From positions 1 to 64,000 of the forward strand of contig CAZIUG010000008.1 in the NCBI GenBank assembly GCA_964542645.1: DNA of 64,000 bases, written 5' to 3'. Position numbers and translations under genes: made by a program. Below are positions 18,102 through 27,990 of this stretch, piece by piece (position 1 is the stretch's first letter; each line of letters begins with the position of its first letter). This stretch comes from Moanibacter sp964542645 (lineage in GTDB: Bacteria > Verrucomicrobiota > Verrucomicrobiia > Opitutales > UBA2987). The notes beneath the pieces were generated by a model. The model did no database searches and was not told where the DNA came from. It saw nothing but the letters and a program-made list of their open reading frames with translations.

Positions 18102-19280
18102 ATGAAAATCAAGTCAATAGAAGCATTTGAAGTCGATCTTTCAAGAGGCCGAATAGACAGTACAGGGGAAAAGAAACAGACTGGATCCTACAAAATGAAG
18201 GATCGAGAACCGGCGAGCCCCATGGAATCTTATCCAGCCTACCATGGGAAACGTTCCTCATGGGGACCGAAATGGCAATCTATGGCATGTATTGCCACAG
18301 CAGAAGATGGAACATTTGGAATTGGGTTATCAAACAATTCCGGTCCCGTAGTACGGATCGTTAATGATCATTTTGCCTCCCACATTGTGGGCGGAGACTG
18401 CATGGCAACAGAAAAAGCGTTCGACATGCTCTGTCGTCTCGCTACCCCCTACGGGGCCTACGGACTAAGCAGCTTTGCAATCAGTGCGGTTGATCTGGCT
18501 TTATGGGATCTAAAGGGCAAACTTCTCGAACGTCCCGTTTATGAACTTCTAGGTGGCCCGCAGAAGGAGTCAATCCCGTGTTATGCAACGGGATTTGATC
18601 TTGAATGGTATATTGAGCTCGGCTTTCGCGCTGTAAAACTTCCTATGCCGTTTGGACCCATGGATGGTCTAGACGGTCTAAAAAAGACGGAGGAATTGGT
18701 TGCAATAGCACGTCAACGCATTGGAGACAAAATCGAGTTAATGCTCGATTGCTGGATGGCTTTGGACGTGGAATATACTGTACGGCTGGCAGAGATCCTT
18801 AAACCATATCGCTTGAAATGGATTGAGGACTTTCTTCTACCTGAAGATATGGAGGGTTTCGCTCGTGTGCGAGAACGCATACCTTGGCAGACTCTTGCAA
18901 CTGGCGAGCATTGGTACCTGCCCCAGACTTTTTACACTGCAATGCGTCGAGGACTGGTTGATGTTTTTCAGCCGGATCTTCTCTGGTCAGGGGGAATTTC
19001 AGCGTGTGTACACATATGTCATATGGCCCGCTCAGCAGGTGTTTCGGTGATCCCTCATGGAGGCATGAATTGGCCATATGGGCAACACTTAGCATACGCC
19101 ATGCCCGCAGTTCCCTTGGGAGAGCGATCAGGTGGAGTTTCCTCTCCGGGGGTAAAACTCGAAAATGTTGTGGCCATACCGGGAACCGCAGTCGTAAGAG
19201 GCGGTAATTTAATCCCTAGCGATGCCCCAGGGTTTGGGATCGAAGTGAATAAAAAGTGGTTAGATGCGATCTCGATTTAA
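18102..19280 (+). CDS. rhmD: L-rhamnonate dehydratase-like enzyme (enolase superfamily)
   Basis: This 392-residue protein has the distinctive rhamnonate dehydratase blocks: CYATG (160-164), the GPMDG loop after strand two with K179, LMLDCWM with D216, KWIED with E242, TGEHW with E269, QPDLLW with D292 and the VIPHG His (H319). E. coli RhmD carries the same series (YATG, LMLDCWM, KWIE, GEH, VPHG). The N-terminal region PMESYPAYHGKRSSW parallels its PMSKY...RQSFG loop. The reaction would be L-rhamnonate to 2-keto-3-deoxy-L-rhamnonate. The product could feed the HpcH/HpaI aldolase at 9166-9888. Close epimers such as L-mannonate or L-lyxonate are also possible. Confidence 0.8.
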   Translation: MKIKSIEAFEVDLSRGRIDSTGEKKQTGSYKMKDREPASPMESYPAYHGKRSSWGPKWQSMACIATAEDGTFGIGLSNNSGPVVRIVNDHFASHIVGGDCMATEKAFDMLCRLATPYGAYGLSSFAISAVDLALWDLKGKLLERPVYELLGGPQKESIPCYATGFDLEWYIELGFRAVKLPMPFGPMDGLDGLKKTEELVAIARQRIGDKIELMLDCWMALDVEYTVRLAEILKPYRLKWIEDFLLPEDMEGFARVRERIPWQTLATGEHWYLPQTFYTAMRRGLVDVFQPDLLWSGGISACVHICHMARSAGVSVIPHGGMNWPYGQHLAYAMPAVPLGERSGGVSSPGVKLENVVAIPGTAVVRGGNLIPSDAPGFGIEVNKKWLDAISI

Positions 19281-19358
19281 TAAAGATTAAACGCCTCTAA
19301 ACAGAAAACAAGACGTTAGATTCCTTCCAAGAAATCCGCTGGGTTTTTATTTTAAAAG

Positions 19359-20207
19359 TTAACCTTCGACCCAGTGCCGAAACAATCTTTTGGTGGCTTT
19401 CGGTAGATCATCATAGACATTACGCGGCACCAAGGGCTGGTCGTTTTCCATCGCCCCTGGTTCCTCCACCATCATTTCTCGTTCTTCCGATCCCGGTGCC
19501 AACACCCGTGTATTTAACCACCAAGGAGCATAGCGGATGACAACAGATGCCCGTGACTCGTCCGAATAATTCGACGCTGTAGAATGCCAAATTCGACTAT
19601 CCAACACAAGGACACTTCCAGCCTCACCTACAGCATGCATCTCCGTAGGATAAGGGGCCTCAGGATCGACACCAATGTTATCTGTGGGATTGCTCGGCCA
19701 ACGGTGGCTTCCTGGAACGATCAGAGTGCCTCCGTTGTCCTTCGTGAATGGAGAGAGCATCCACAAGGTCGTCAGATGCATAATCACGTCCGGATAGGGT
19801 GCAGAAATATGGCCAGCGTTGTTTTGATTAAAAGGCCAATCAGCATGCCATCTTCCACGGGGATTACCGGGATGATTGATAGTGGCAGTAATAAAAGAGA
19901 CCTTCAGATATCGTCCTAACAAAGCTTCCAGAAGAACCATCAACTTCGGATCGGAAAGATAAGGGGAAAGCGACTGATCGTAGCGAATAAATCCAGGCAC
20001 CTGTCCGATTCCTAATTTCGCAGCTTTGGCTCGCCCATGCTCAGCAGCGGATTGACAGACCTGATTCCGAATCGCATCTATCCTACCAGCTGGAATAACT
20101 CTAGGAACCACACTCCACCCATCGCGATGGATTCGATCTATGTGTTCCTGAATATTCATTGTTTCTTCATGACTGCTTTCAAATTCAAAAGCCTGAAGCG
20201 GTTTCAT
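19359..20207 (-). CDS. PhyH-family Fe(II)/2-oxoglutarate dioxygenase
   Basis: This 282-residue double-stranded beta-helix protein has the iron triad His-x-Asp in RWHADWPF (H121, D123) and a distal His in RIWHST (H208). The 2-oxoglutarate Arg is in ESRASVVIR (R219), and GGTLIVPGSHR lies between. It probably hydroxylates a small carboxylate or secondary-metabolite substrate in the cytosol, with iron and 2-oxoglutarate. The substrate is not predictable. The first ATG at 20207 has no ribosome site. Met17 (MNIQEHIDRIHRDG) is an equally good start and fits the family N-terminus better. It converges with the rhamnonate-type dehydratase gene. Confidence 0.85.
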   Translation of the reverse strand: MKPLQAFEFESSHEETMNIQEHIDRIHRDGWSVVPRVIPAGRIDAIRNQVCQSAAEHGRAKAAKLGIGQVPGFIRYDQSLSPYLSDPKLMVLLEALLGRYLKVSFITATINHPGNPRGRWHADWPFNQNNAGHISAPYPDVIMHLTTLWMLSPFTKDNGGTLIVPGSHRWPSNPTDNIGVDPEAPYPTEMHAVGEAGSVLVLDSRIWHSTASNYSDESRASVVIRYAPWWLNTRVLAPGSEEREMMVEEPGAMENDQPLVPRNVYDDLPKATKRLFRHWVEG

Positions 20208-20526
20208 AAGTAGTTGTAAAGTGGCCTATTCATCTTCCACGATCTAGATTAGATGGGCAGCAACTAAAACCAAAATACTCTAAACTAAGACAGTTTAATT
20301 TTACCATAAAAATTTGGCGAAAAACAAAAATCAAGGGGAATTAATACTGCGCTAACAGCCCATCGCCACTACATGCCAGATGGAACTTTAACTTAGCCTG
20401 CAACTATTTAAATCAGCTCATCATGGAGTAGCTGAATTGTTTTTGAATGATAACAAAATTAGTTTGAAAGTGTTCAGTAACTATCAAATTTTTGAGCAAT
20501 AGGTCTTTTTGACGAATTCCATCTGT
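20208..20526. other. divergent intergenic region, 319 bp
   Basis: This AT-rich stretch lies between the divergent PhyH and GDPD genes and must hold both promoters. No RNA gene, repeat or clear operator stands out by eye. A TTG at 20509 in frame with the GDPD gene is an alternative start lying just inside it. Confidence 0.4.
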
Positions 20527-21297
20527 ATGACTTTAAATAATTCCAGATCATCTCTAAATCGGCCCGAATCCTTCATTACTATTGCCCACCGTGGAGGTCT
20601 TGTCCCCGAATATCCTGAAAACACTATGATGGCCTTCCGTAAGACCATTGAGACTGGGGCTGAAGTAATCGAAATTGACCTCCGGTCAACCAAAGATGCA
20701 GAAATCGTCGTTCTCCACGACTCAACCCTTAACCGAACAACCAGCGGCTCAGGTCCAATTACAGGAAAAACCCTGGCTGAAGTCAAAGATTTGGATGCAG
20801 GTGGAGGCGAGCAGGTACCCACACTCCAAGAAGTATTGGAGTTGATTGCAGGAACTGACATACAACTCCTACTTGATTTAAAGATCACCTCGCACCGAGA
20901 AGTCTGCAGGATCGTAAAACAAATAGAAAATCAGAGGTTAACCCTGAACGTTATTCTAGCTACCAGATCGATAGACGAACTTGAAACCATTAAAAACTTA
21001 AACCCTAACCTTCGTACCTTGGGATTCATTCCTAACCAGAAAAGCATTAAGATCTTTGCTGAAAAGGGAATCGACATCATAAGATTATTCCCAGATTGGA
21101 TTCATAAGGATTCCACTCTGATTAATAGTACCCACACACTGGGTCGACCCGTCTGGGCAATGTCGCTAACGGAAACCAAAGAAGCACTTGAAAAGTTGCT
21201 GCGTTACGGCGTTAACGGCGTCTTCACCGACTATCCGAAAATGGTTTCTGGATTGCGGCAAGAATTAAGGCAGAGTAGCCAAAATACTTTGGCATGA
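20527..21297 (+). CDS. Glycerophosphodiester phosphodiesterase (GDPD, UgpQ-like)
   Basis: This 256-residue single-domain protein shows the GDPD TIM-barrel signature: IAHRGG (H21), PENT (E31), EIDLRSTKD (E49, D51), VVLHDSTLNRTT (H64) and the closing GVFTDYP. It lacks a signal peptide, so it resembles cytoplasmic UgpQ rather than periplasmic GlpQ. The reaction is hydrolysis of a glycerophosphodiester to glycerol-3-phosphate and an alcohol. The start is set at ATG 20527. A TTG six codons upstream at 20509, with AGG five bases before it, cannot be excluded. It ends 17 bp from the convergent methyltransferase gene, with no room for a separate terminator. Confidence 0.87.
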   Translation: MTLNNSRSSLNRPESFITIAHRGGLVPEYPENTMMAFRKTIETGAEVIEIDLRSTKDAEIVVLHDSTLNRTTSGSGPITGKTLAEVKDLDAGGGEQVPTLQEVLELIAGTDIQLLLDLKITSHREVCRIVKQIENQRLTLNVILATRSIDELETIKNLNPNLRTLGFIPNQKSIKIFAEKGIDIIRLFPDWIHKDSTLINSTHTLGRPVWAMSLTETKEALEKLLRYGVNGVFTDYPKMVSGLRQELRQSSQNTLA

Positions 21298-21314
21298 TTT
21301 CGGTAAAATTATCC

Positions 21315-22004
21315 CTATTGAGGCTTTCGAACATACCAGGATGGTATTGGCAAATCCTCACAGAGGCAAACCGACTCCTTCTTCCTCGAAAAGAACTCGT
21401 CAACCGCCTTCTTCGCTCCGGGCCAATTCGGTGAGCCGTAATCGTCAAAGACAAAGACGCCTCCCGGCACGAGAGTATGGTAGAGAAGCTCGAGGCATTG
21501 TCCGTATGACACATATAAGTCACAGTCAAGATGGATGAAACAAAACTGTTCATTTGAGAACCGTTGAAGGGTTTCCGAAAAAAACCCCTTCACAATTTGC
21601 CCATTGACATTAAAGGATTCGGAAAATCGCTCTAATCGAGCAGGCGTATCCTGACATAAACGATATTTTCGTCGAACTCGGCTCAGAATCCAATGAGTTC
21701 CTAGGTCAATCCTCCCCACCTTCTTCTTTGGAAAGCCTTCAAAACTGTCACACGCATAGATCCTCTTACCAGGGGAGGTTTCAGCCACAGCCCGACAGAT
21801 CATTTGAAATGAATTACCTCGGTACACCCCGCATTCGATTACATCTCCCGGAAGATGGAGAGTCGATTCTAGCAAACTAATCATCGAGTCTTTTCGGCCT
21901 GCTTGGAGTAGAATCTCCCAATACGAAGATCGCCCGTATTCCGATTGGAGTAATCGGTCTACCCTTCGATCATTCTCCAACTTTCTTTTATCGTGTCTCC
22001 TCAC
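21315..22004 (-). CDS. TylF/MycF-type class I SAM-dependent methyltransferase
   Basis: This 229-residue protein carries the TylF (macrocin O-methyltransferase) family blocks: VIECGVYRGNS (SAM site, 55-65), DSFEGFP (86-92), FIHLDCDLYVSYGQCLELL and GGVFVFDDYGSPNWPGAKKAV (metal-binding Asp residues). Members methylate sugar hydroxyls of natural products or surface polysaccharides. No glycosyltransferase, polyketide or polysaccharide genes are nearby, so it may modify a glycan made elsewhere. The N-terminus is Arg/Lys rich and short. It stands alone, divergent from the DUF5703 gene. Confidence 0.82.
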   Translation of the reverse strand: MRRHDKRKLENDRRVDRLLQSEYGRSSYWEILLQAGRKDSMISLLESTLHLPGDVIECGVYRGNSFQMICRAVAETSPGKRIYACDSFEGFPKKKVGRIDLGTHWILSRVRRKYRLCQDTPARLERFSESFNVNGQIVKGFFSETLQRFSNEQFCFIHLDCDLYVSYGQCLELLYHTLVPGGVFVFDDYGSPNWPGAKKAVDEFFSRKKESVCLCEDLPIPSWYVRKPQ

Positions 22005-22215
22005 AGATAGTTAAATTTCGCTGATTTTGTTATGGGGTGGATAATGTAATTCTCCCTAGTATTCTAAAGACGCAAGTTAATAAACATCACATTTTAATTA
22101 ACTATCCGAACATGCTTTATTACGAGATATTCTGAATAACGTTACGGCAATTCTTTTTGGTTTTCAGTTCTCTAAACTCGACTCACAACATATCCGACAT
22201 CAAGATGCCTGGAGG

Positions 22216-25065
22216 ATGAAAAAATCGAATCTGTTCGATGTAGACTACAGAAGATTAGTCTCACGGGCCGACGTAATCTACCACAGCCCTGCAGAGGTAT
22301 CCATCGAAGGAACCCCTATTGGCAACGGCTGCATGGGAACAACGGTTTGGACTACGCCAAGATCCATCCGATTCCAAATTAACCGTAACGATCTCTTTTC
22401 TTCAGACAGAAATCATGCTGGATCCCACGGATGTCCGGTTGACTATAGAGGTCCATGTTCCCGCCTTGAAGTTGATTTCGGTGAATCGATTTTCAATAAA
22501 GCAAAATCCTTTTGCCAACGCCTTTCCATCTACGACGCCAATTGCACAATCGAAGGTGACGATGTTCGTGTCCAATGCTTCGTTTCCTCGGAACGGGACG
22601 TCTTAGTCCTAGAAGTCGAAGATCAGCGGTCAATACCCAAGGATATTACGGTCACAATATCGATGTGGCGGCCACCGAAAGTGATAACACCGCTTTATCT
22701 TTGGCCTTCAAACACTTGGGTGTCCGAAGAAATTGATACAGGAACTCACACTGCACGGTACCAATTCAGCGAATTGGAAGACATAATCCTCGTAGAACAA
22801 AATTTTCATGAGACTCGGAAGTTTCGTAATGAAGAGTACAACGGGGGATCTTCAGTTGCCCTCCACGTAGGAGGAGGTGAAACCCGAATCGAAAACCCTG
22901 AAAAAGCAACCTGGCAATCGGATGATTTGCAATGGGATGAGAAACCGCTTCATGCCAAATTCCAACGTAAAAGAATTACTGAGGGTATACCTCAGGCCCG
23001 CTCCATAGTAGCAGCCTCAGGCCAGGGGAAAAGGACGATCCTTGTTTCAACCACAGCCTCAAACAGAAAGGAAGACGCTCTCAGTAAACGTTGCCTGTTA
23101 GAGCTTCATAACACAAAGATACGTTCCTATAACTCCCTTCGTGTTGAGCATACTAGGTGGTGGCATAATTTTTGGTCCCGTACATTTGTCCATATCACAA
23201 GCCAAGATGGCTTAGCTGATTTCATGGAACGAATTCGGGTATTACATCTCTACTACTCAGCATCTTCATCCCGCGGCGATGTGCCTGTTCCTCAGGGAGC
23301 CGGTTTGATTTTTCAAACTGAGGGTGACATTCCACATCTCGGTACACAACTCTGGCATTGGATCGTCGAGTCGATGTACCGCCCTCTTTTTGCCGCCGAC
23401 GCAATGGACATTACAGATCCATATTTTAATATGTATTTAAAGCAATTACCTCTCTGCGAAAAAGCAGCCCAACAGCGTTGGGGTGTCGCTGGGGGAGCAT
23501 ATTTTCCTGAGACTTCTCCAGTTGATGGACCTACCCACCTCCCCGATGAAAACAGCGAAGAGTTCCGGAATTACTTCCTCGGTCGTACCAGAAGCGACAC
23601 TTTATCTCCTCCGACCTTAGCCCTTTGTCAGCACGATTCACACCTCCACAATATCTGCAAACACCATCGCGATAGTGAATCCCCTGGGGCAAATCCATAT
23701 TGTTCTATTGGCCATATTGCTTCTACTGGGAGTAAGATTGCTCTCCAGGCCTGGTGGCGTTACCGTTGCACCGGGAACACCCACTGGCTTCGTGATAAGG
23801 GCTATCCTCTTCTTCGTGGGACAGTTGAATTCTATCGGCACCTGATAAAAAAAGGAACAGATGGACGGTACCATTTAGAAGGTACCAATGTTATGGAATC
23901 TTTCTTTCTCGTGAAAGACAGCCTCAAGGATTTAGCTGCAATACGCGGCACTTTTCCGCCCGCGATACGAGCTTCCATAATTCTTAACGAGGACGCAGAT
24001 CTGCGTTCTGAATGGCAGGACATAATCGATAACCTAGCACCATTCCCAATGGGCCACGAGACGGAATCGAAAGCACTGACTTGGGGAACACTGAATGAAA
24101 ACGTCTGGGCAGCTGGGCACTTTGACGGAGTTAATATCAACAGCCGCCATTACCCATATGAAGACATATGGGCCCATCCGATTGAGACCTTTGAAGCATG
24201 GACTATGGAGAACAACGATCCGGACAAAGATAGGATTGTACAACTTCTCATCGACTTATGCCCCAATCACCTGAAGATTATGTCTGGGAGACATTGGCTT
24301 CCATCTCTAGTCCGTACGCCGATTGCCTTTGCCATGGCGGGACGTGGAGAGGATTTACCCGCGATTCTTGCAGCTAATTTTTACGTTTACAGGCCGCACC
24401 TCGCTAACGGACTCAGTACATTTGAACAGGGTATACAGTCAATGGGCCTTGAGCATTCTGGCTTGATTACAATGACCCTTCAGATTGGCCTAATGCAAAG
24501 TATCTCACCGACACCAGGGGAACCTGAGATTATTAATGTCTTTCCTGCATGGCCACGAGAATGGGACGCTTCCTTCAGCTTACTCGCAAGGGGGGGATTC
24601 CTAGTTACGTCATCAATCCGTGGAGGCGTGATTGAATTCATTCAGATTGAGTCCCGTTTCGGCGAGACTTGCCGACTACGCAACCCATGGAATAAACCGT
24701 GTCGAGTGTCAGAGGGTAAAAACCTGGGAGGGGAAAACCCAACAGACAATCTCGAAGGAGAAATTCTCCTTTTTGAGACCAAGGAAGGTGAACTTTATGA
24801 GGTATCACCAATTAACGAACCAACACCTAAAACGAGAACCATTTCTCCCGAAAAAACTAATCACCCATATCATTACTCTTTCAAGCTTCCAAGTGGTGTA
24901 TCCGTTGGGGGCAAAATTGGCCGAGGGAAAGATGAGCCTTCCAAGGGCCTTGGGGCGTATGTTACAGGAAATCGTAGATTTCGAATCGAACAGGAAATCG
25001 TCACCGAAATTGCTGATTCGTTCAACATAGACAGATATGAGCATTCAAATAACTCGCAAAGATAA
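22216..25065 (+). CDS. Large DUF5703/GH95-like predicted glycosidase
   Basis: This 949-residue protein begins with a DUF5703-type N-terminal domain: DYRRLVSRADVIYHSPAE, PIGNGCMGTTVWTTP (35-49) and FQINRNDLFSS. The central ~500 residues have the helical (alpha/alpha)6 look of GH95/GH65-type enzymes, and a beta-rich tail follows. GIQSMGLEHSGLITMTLQIGL and EPEIINVFPAWPREWD match the C-terminal end of such toroids, where GH95 carries similar text. No signal peptide is evident. It probably hydrolyses an alpha-linked glycoside, perhaps fucosyl or galactosyl, by relation only. It is 8 bp upstream of a Gfo/Idh gene, so the pair is an operon. Confidence 0.72.
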   Translation: MKKSNLFDVDYRRLVSRADVIYHSPAEVSIEGTPIGNGCMGTTVWTTPRSIRFQINRNDLFSSDRNHAGSHGCPVDYRGPCSRLEVDFGESIFNKAKSFCQRLSIYDANCTIEGDDVRVQCFVSSERDVLVLEVEDQRSIPKDITVTISMWRPPKVITPLYLWPSNTWVSEEIDTGTHTARYQFSELEDIILVEQNFHETRKFRNEEYNGGSSVALHVGGGETRIENPEKATWQSDDLQWDEKPLHAKFQRKRITEGIPQARSIVAASGQGKRTILVSTTASNRKEDALSKRCLLELHNTKIRSYNSLRVEHTRWWHNFWSRTFVHITSQDGLADFMERIRVLHLYYSASSSRGDVPVPQGAGLIFQTEGDIPHLGTQLWHWIVESMYRPLFAADAMDITDPYFNMYLKQLPLCEKAAQQRWGVAGGAYFPETSPVDGPTHLPDENSEEFRNYFLGRTRSDTLSPPTLALCQHDSHLHNICKHHRDSESPGANPYCSIGHIASTGSKIALQAWWRYRCTGNTHWLRDKGYPLLRGTVEFYRHLIKKGTDGRYHLEGTNVMESFFLVKDSLKDLAAIRGTFPPAIRASIILNEDADLRSEWQDIIDNLAPFPMGHETESKALTWGTLNENVWAAGHFDGVNINSRHYPYEDIWAHPIETFEAWTMENNDPDKDRIVQLLIDLCPNHLKIMSGRHWLPSLVRTPIAFAMAGRGEDLPAILAANFYVYRPHLANGLSTFEQGIQSMGLEHSGLITMTLQIGLMQSISPTPGEPEIINVFPAWPREWDASFSLLARGGFLVTSSIRGGVIEFIQIESRFGETCRLRNPWNKPCRVSEGKNLGGENPTDNLEGEILLFETKEGELYEVSPINEPTPKTRTISPEKTNHPYHYSFKLPSGVSVGGKIGRGKDEPSKGLGAYVTGNRRFRIEQEIVTEIADSFNIDRYEHSNNSQR

Positions 25066-25073
25066 AACCTAAA

Positions 25074-26171
25074 ATGAAAAAATATCGCGCCTCCGTTATC
25101 GGACTCGGCTGGATGGGAATGCTATACGATTTGGCTCCGCGCTCAAAAAAGCGCTTTCATATAGATGATGTCAATCGCCCGACCCCTACTCTCGATATCC
25201 ACCGACACACTCATCACCGCATTCGTCCCAATAGAGAAGGAAATCCAACCTCATATTGCGATGCCCTCCACAATTGCCCTAAAGTAGAGCTCATAAGCGC
25301 CGCCGATAGGGATCCAAAACGACTCAAGATTTTTACCCAACGATATGGAATAGACGCTACTTACACTAATGCCGAGCAAATGCTAAAGGAGCTCAAGCCG
25401 GAAATCGTCGCGGTGGCAACAAACACTAAGCATCGAGCAGATTTGACGTGTTTGGCAGTCGAATGCGGAGCTAAAGCCATCATGACCGAGAAGCCCATGG
25501 CCCACACTCTAGAGGAAGTCGACCGAATGGTTAATACCTGCTCAGAAGCCTGCGTTCCGCTGAGTTGTGGCTCCATCAGCACTACCCACGCCTCCTTCGA
25601 AATAGCAAAGAGACTTCTTAGTAACGGTCATATTGGAAAATTGTTGTCCATCGAAACTGGCAACGTTTTTGCACAACACCAGAACTGGTCATACTTCCTA
25701 GATAAATTGCCCGAATGGGTGGTTGGAATCGGCGATGAACATCGCCGGGAGAGCGGTAGCAATGAATTCGTTGGCCAAGGATTTGCTTGGAGCAATGATT
25801 TTGCAGTTCATTTCCGAAAAGGTTCTAGCGGCGTCAGGATTACAGGCGATACAGGTGAATTGGTATTTGATTTTGAAAATGGTTGGAGGTTGTGGAAAGA
25901 TGTCCAGACGGATAACAACACTCAAGGGAGAGCGCAACTTCCTTGGCCGAAGCCGAACTTCAATGTTCCCTACGGCGCTGTTTATTGCCTCGACGATCTA
26001 CTTCGGTGTTTAGCCGGGGAACTCGACGAACCTAAAAATTCTGGGCGCCGTGTCGGAATCGCAATCGAAGTAGAACTCGCACTTAAGGAATCTTCTACTC
26101 AAGGCGGAACTCGCATAGATCTTCCCCTTCAAAACCGAGACCTGGGGCTGCACTATGATTGGTTCAGATGA
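25074..26171 (+). CDS. Gfo/Idh/MocA-family oxidoreductase with a His-rich insertion
   Basis: This 365-residue oxidoreductase has GLGWMG (10-15) and TEKPMAHTLEEVDRM (138-152, catalytic K140). Between the first Rossmann turn and its second strand lies an insertion of about 45 residues rich in His and Arg (DIHRHTHHRIRP, 41-52), which most relatives replace with a short SHAxAY helix. It starts 8 bp after the DUF5703 glycosidase, so it very likely oxidises the sugar that enzyme frees. The C-terminal half is somewhat divergent (NEFVGQGFAWSNDFAVHF), and a clear HxxD motif of the substrate site was not found. Confidence 0.82.
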   Translation: MKKYRASVIGLGWMGMLYDLAPRSKKRFHIDDVNRPTPTLDIHRHTHHRIRPNREGNPTSYCDALHNCPKVELISAADRDPKRLKIFTQRYGIDATYTNAEQMLKELKPEIVAVATNTKHRADLTCLAVECGAKAIMTEKPMAHTLEEVDRMVNTCSEACVPLSCGSISTTHASFEIAKRLLSNGHIGKLLSIETGNVFAQHQNWSYFLDKLPEWVVGIGDEHRRESGSNEFVGQGFAWSNDFAVHFRKGSSGVRITGDTGELVFDFENGWRLWKDVQTDNNTQGRAQLPWPKPNFNVPYGAVYCLDDLLRCLAGELDEPKNSGRRVGIAIEVELALKESSTQGGTRIDLPLQNRDLGLHYDWFR

Positions 26172-26391
26172 TCTTATATTGTACCCGGATACTTGAAACT
26201 CGACGATGGAATGCATTCGTCGAGCTCGATCTGGAATTCCATGCCGTTCTAAAGACCACGCCGTATTTACTTTGGTATGGGAACTCGTGCTCAACAAGAA
26301 GAGACATTGGGTTTCTTTATTGCATACTTCTGCTACCCTCCATTAACGAGACCGGAATCTCGTAATCCTTAATCAAAGTCCACCTCAAGTA

Positions 26392-27990
26392 ATGAACCAA
26401 ATATCCGATCGCCCAAAATTAATGTTCTATCACGATGGCCGACATCCGTTAATCTACATGTATGAGCCACCAATTCAAAAGGAGGAATATGAAGCTTCAG
26501 TCGACGAATTGGCTGGAACCAATATCGACGCAATTATGTTCTGCCTCGGGGACGGTCGTACAGTCCTACACGAAACCAAGGTAGGCGAGCTATGGGGCCA
26601 CAATGTAGAAGGATGGCCGCATCCAATCTTTCGTCGTGCCCACCAGAATGCTAAACATCTAATAGAAACCGGCTGTGATCCCCTTCGCATTGTTTCCAAC
26701 CGAGCCCATCAAAAGGGGCTTGCATTTTATCCAACGCTACTTGTGCAACAAGAGCGAGGCCCTCGCGAATCCGATGTCCGCTGTTCTGACTTTAGGTTTG
26801 ATAACACTCACCTGGAAATTGGTGCCAAACCTGGAATAGAAAAAGAATCCACAGCTTTTACTTGTTTGGATTTTATGCACGAAGATGTACGGCGAGAACG
26901 TCTCTCCCTAATTCAAGAAACGTTGTCTAACTACGATGTTGACGGTTTCGAACTCCAAATGAATTACACACCATACTATTTTCATCCGAATGAGATAGAA
27001 ACAGGACGTCCTATACTAACTCATTGGATCGCAGAAGTACACGAAGCGGTTAAATCCAGCGGAACAAACCGAGAACTCGTAATTCGCATTCCAGCAAGTA
27101 TTGAGGGCTGTTACAGTGTCGGAATGGACGTCGAAGCCTGGATTAAAGCTGAGATCGTAGAAGCACTCGTCGGCCAAACCTTCTCGGGCCCCGAACTAGT
27201 CAATTCAAATGCTGATTACAGCAATCTCGTGCAAATTGCGCAAGGATCCAGTTGCCGCATCATCGGAGCTATCCAGTCCCATGTTGACTCCGATCGACTC
27301 GGAGAGGGACCCATCTCGATAACACGGGCCTGTGCCTCTAATTACTGGGCCCAGGGTATAGACGGACTCTACCTGGCACACTGGTTCGGTCTCTGGCCAT
27401 ACAAAGCTGAATTTTACGAAAAATTGCGCGAATTACCCCACCCTGACATCATGGCACCAAGGGATAAATTCTATTATGTACCTACCACAACTGGAAGATA
27501 TCCAGAGCCCAAAACCGAACCCGGTATAGGAATAGAACTACCCGTAGAATTGGTAGTTGGAGAACCGAGTACCGTGAATGTTAACATAAGCGATGATCTA
27601 AAAAGGTGGGACAAAGTCGGACGCGTGCACGAAGTTATCTTCCGTATACGTCTCAATAATTGCACTGAGCTTGATCGCGTGGATTTTCTTCTCAATGGAG
27701 TTGAGCTTCCAAATTCCTCCCTACGCAAGATTAATGAGATGTATAGAATGAGCCGACCACGTTACCGTGCTGGTTCAGCCTACTGGTTTGTCTATAGACT
27801 CGAAAATAACCATTGGCCAAAGATGGGGGGGAACCAATTGCAAATCATCCTGCGCGAACGCGACCCAGAACTCACCGTTCCCTTAATCGCACGCGATGTA
27901 GAATTGGAAACTCGATATCTGATGGGGAAAAACTACCACCGCTCGTTTGTCGACGATGAACTGGGCCCCTTCGAAATGATAGGCTCGTGA
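26392..27990 (+). CDS. Uncharacterised TIM-barrel, glycosidase-like protein
   Basis: This 532-residue protein has no clear named family. The first ~350 residues alternate strands and helices as in glycoside-hydrolase-like (beta/alpha)8 barrels: KLMFYHDGRHP, NIDAIMFCLGDG, DVDGFELQMN, ELVIRIPAS, CRIIGAIQSH and GIDGLYLAHWFG. YDVDGFELQMN and the DGLYLAHW end are where catalytic or ligand acids would fall. The last ~150 residues are beta-rich (EVIFRIRLNNCTELDRVDFLLNG), like a carbohydrate-binding sandwich. It lies 220 bp downstream of the DUF5703/Gfo-Idh pair on the same strand. A role in glycan handling is inferred from fold and context. Confidence 0.55.
   Translation: MNQISDRPKLMFYHDGRHPLIYMYEPPIQKEEYEASVDELAGTNIDAIMFCLGDGRTVLHETKVGELWGHNVEGWPHPIFRRAHQNAKHLIETGCDPLRIVSNRAHQKGLAFYPTLLVQQERGPRESDVRCSDFRFDNTHLEIGAKPGIEKESTAFTCLDFMHEDVRRERLSLIQETLSNYDVDGFELQMNYTPYYFHPNEIETGRPILTHWIAEVHEAVKSSGTNRELVIRIPASIEGCYSVGMDVEAWIKAEIVEALVGQTFSGPELVNSNADYSNLVQIAQGSSCRIIGAIQSHVDSDRLGEGPISITRACASNYWAQGIDGLYLAHWFGLWPYKAEFYEKLRELPHPDIMAPRDKFYYVPTTTGRYPEPKTEPGIGIELPVELVVGEPSTVNVNISDDLKRWDKVGRVHEVIFRIRLNNCTELDRVDFLLNGVELPNSSLRKINEMYRMSRPRYRAGSAYWFVYRLENNHWPKMGGNQLQIILRERDPELTVPLIARDVELETRYLMGKNYHRSFVDDELGPFEMIGS

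Noticed and set aside
20484..20888. 134-codon minus-strand frame opposite the GDPD gene
   Set aside because: It is a shadow of the GDPD coding sequence. It has no start context and no family match.
24632..25030. 132-codon frame in another phase of the DUF5703 gene
   Set aside because: It overlaps the coding sequence of a long gene in a different phase, with no recognisable domain.
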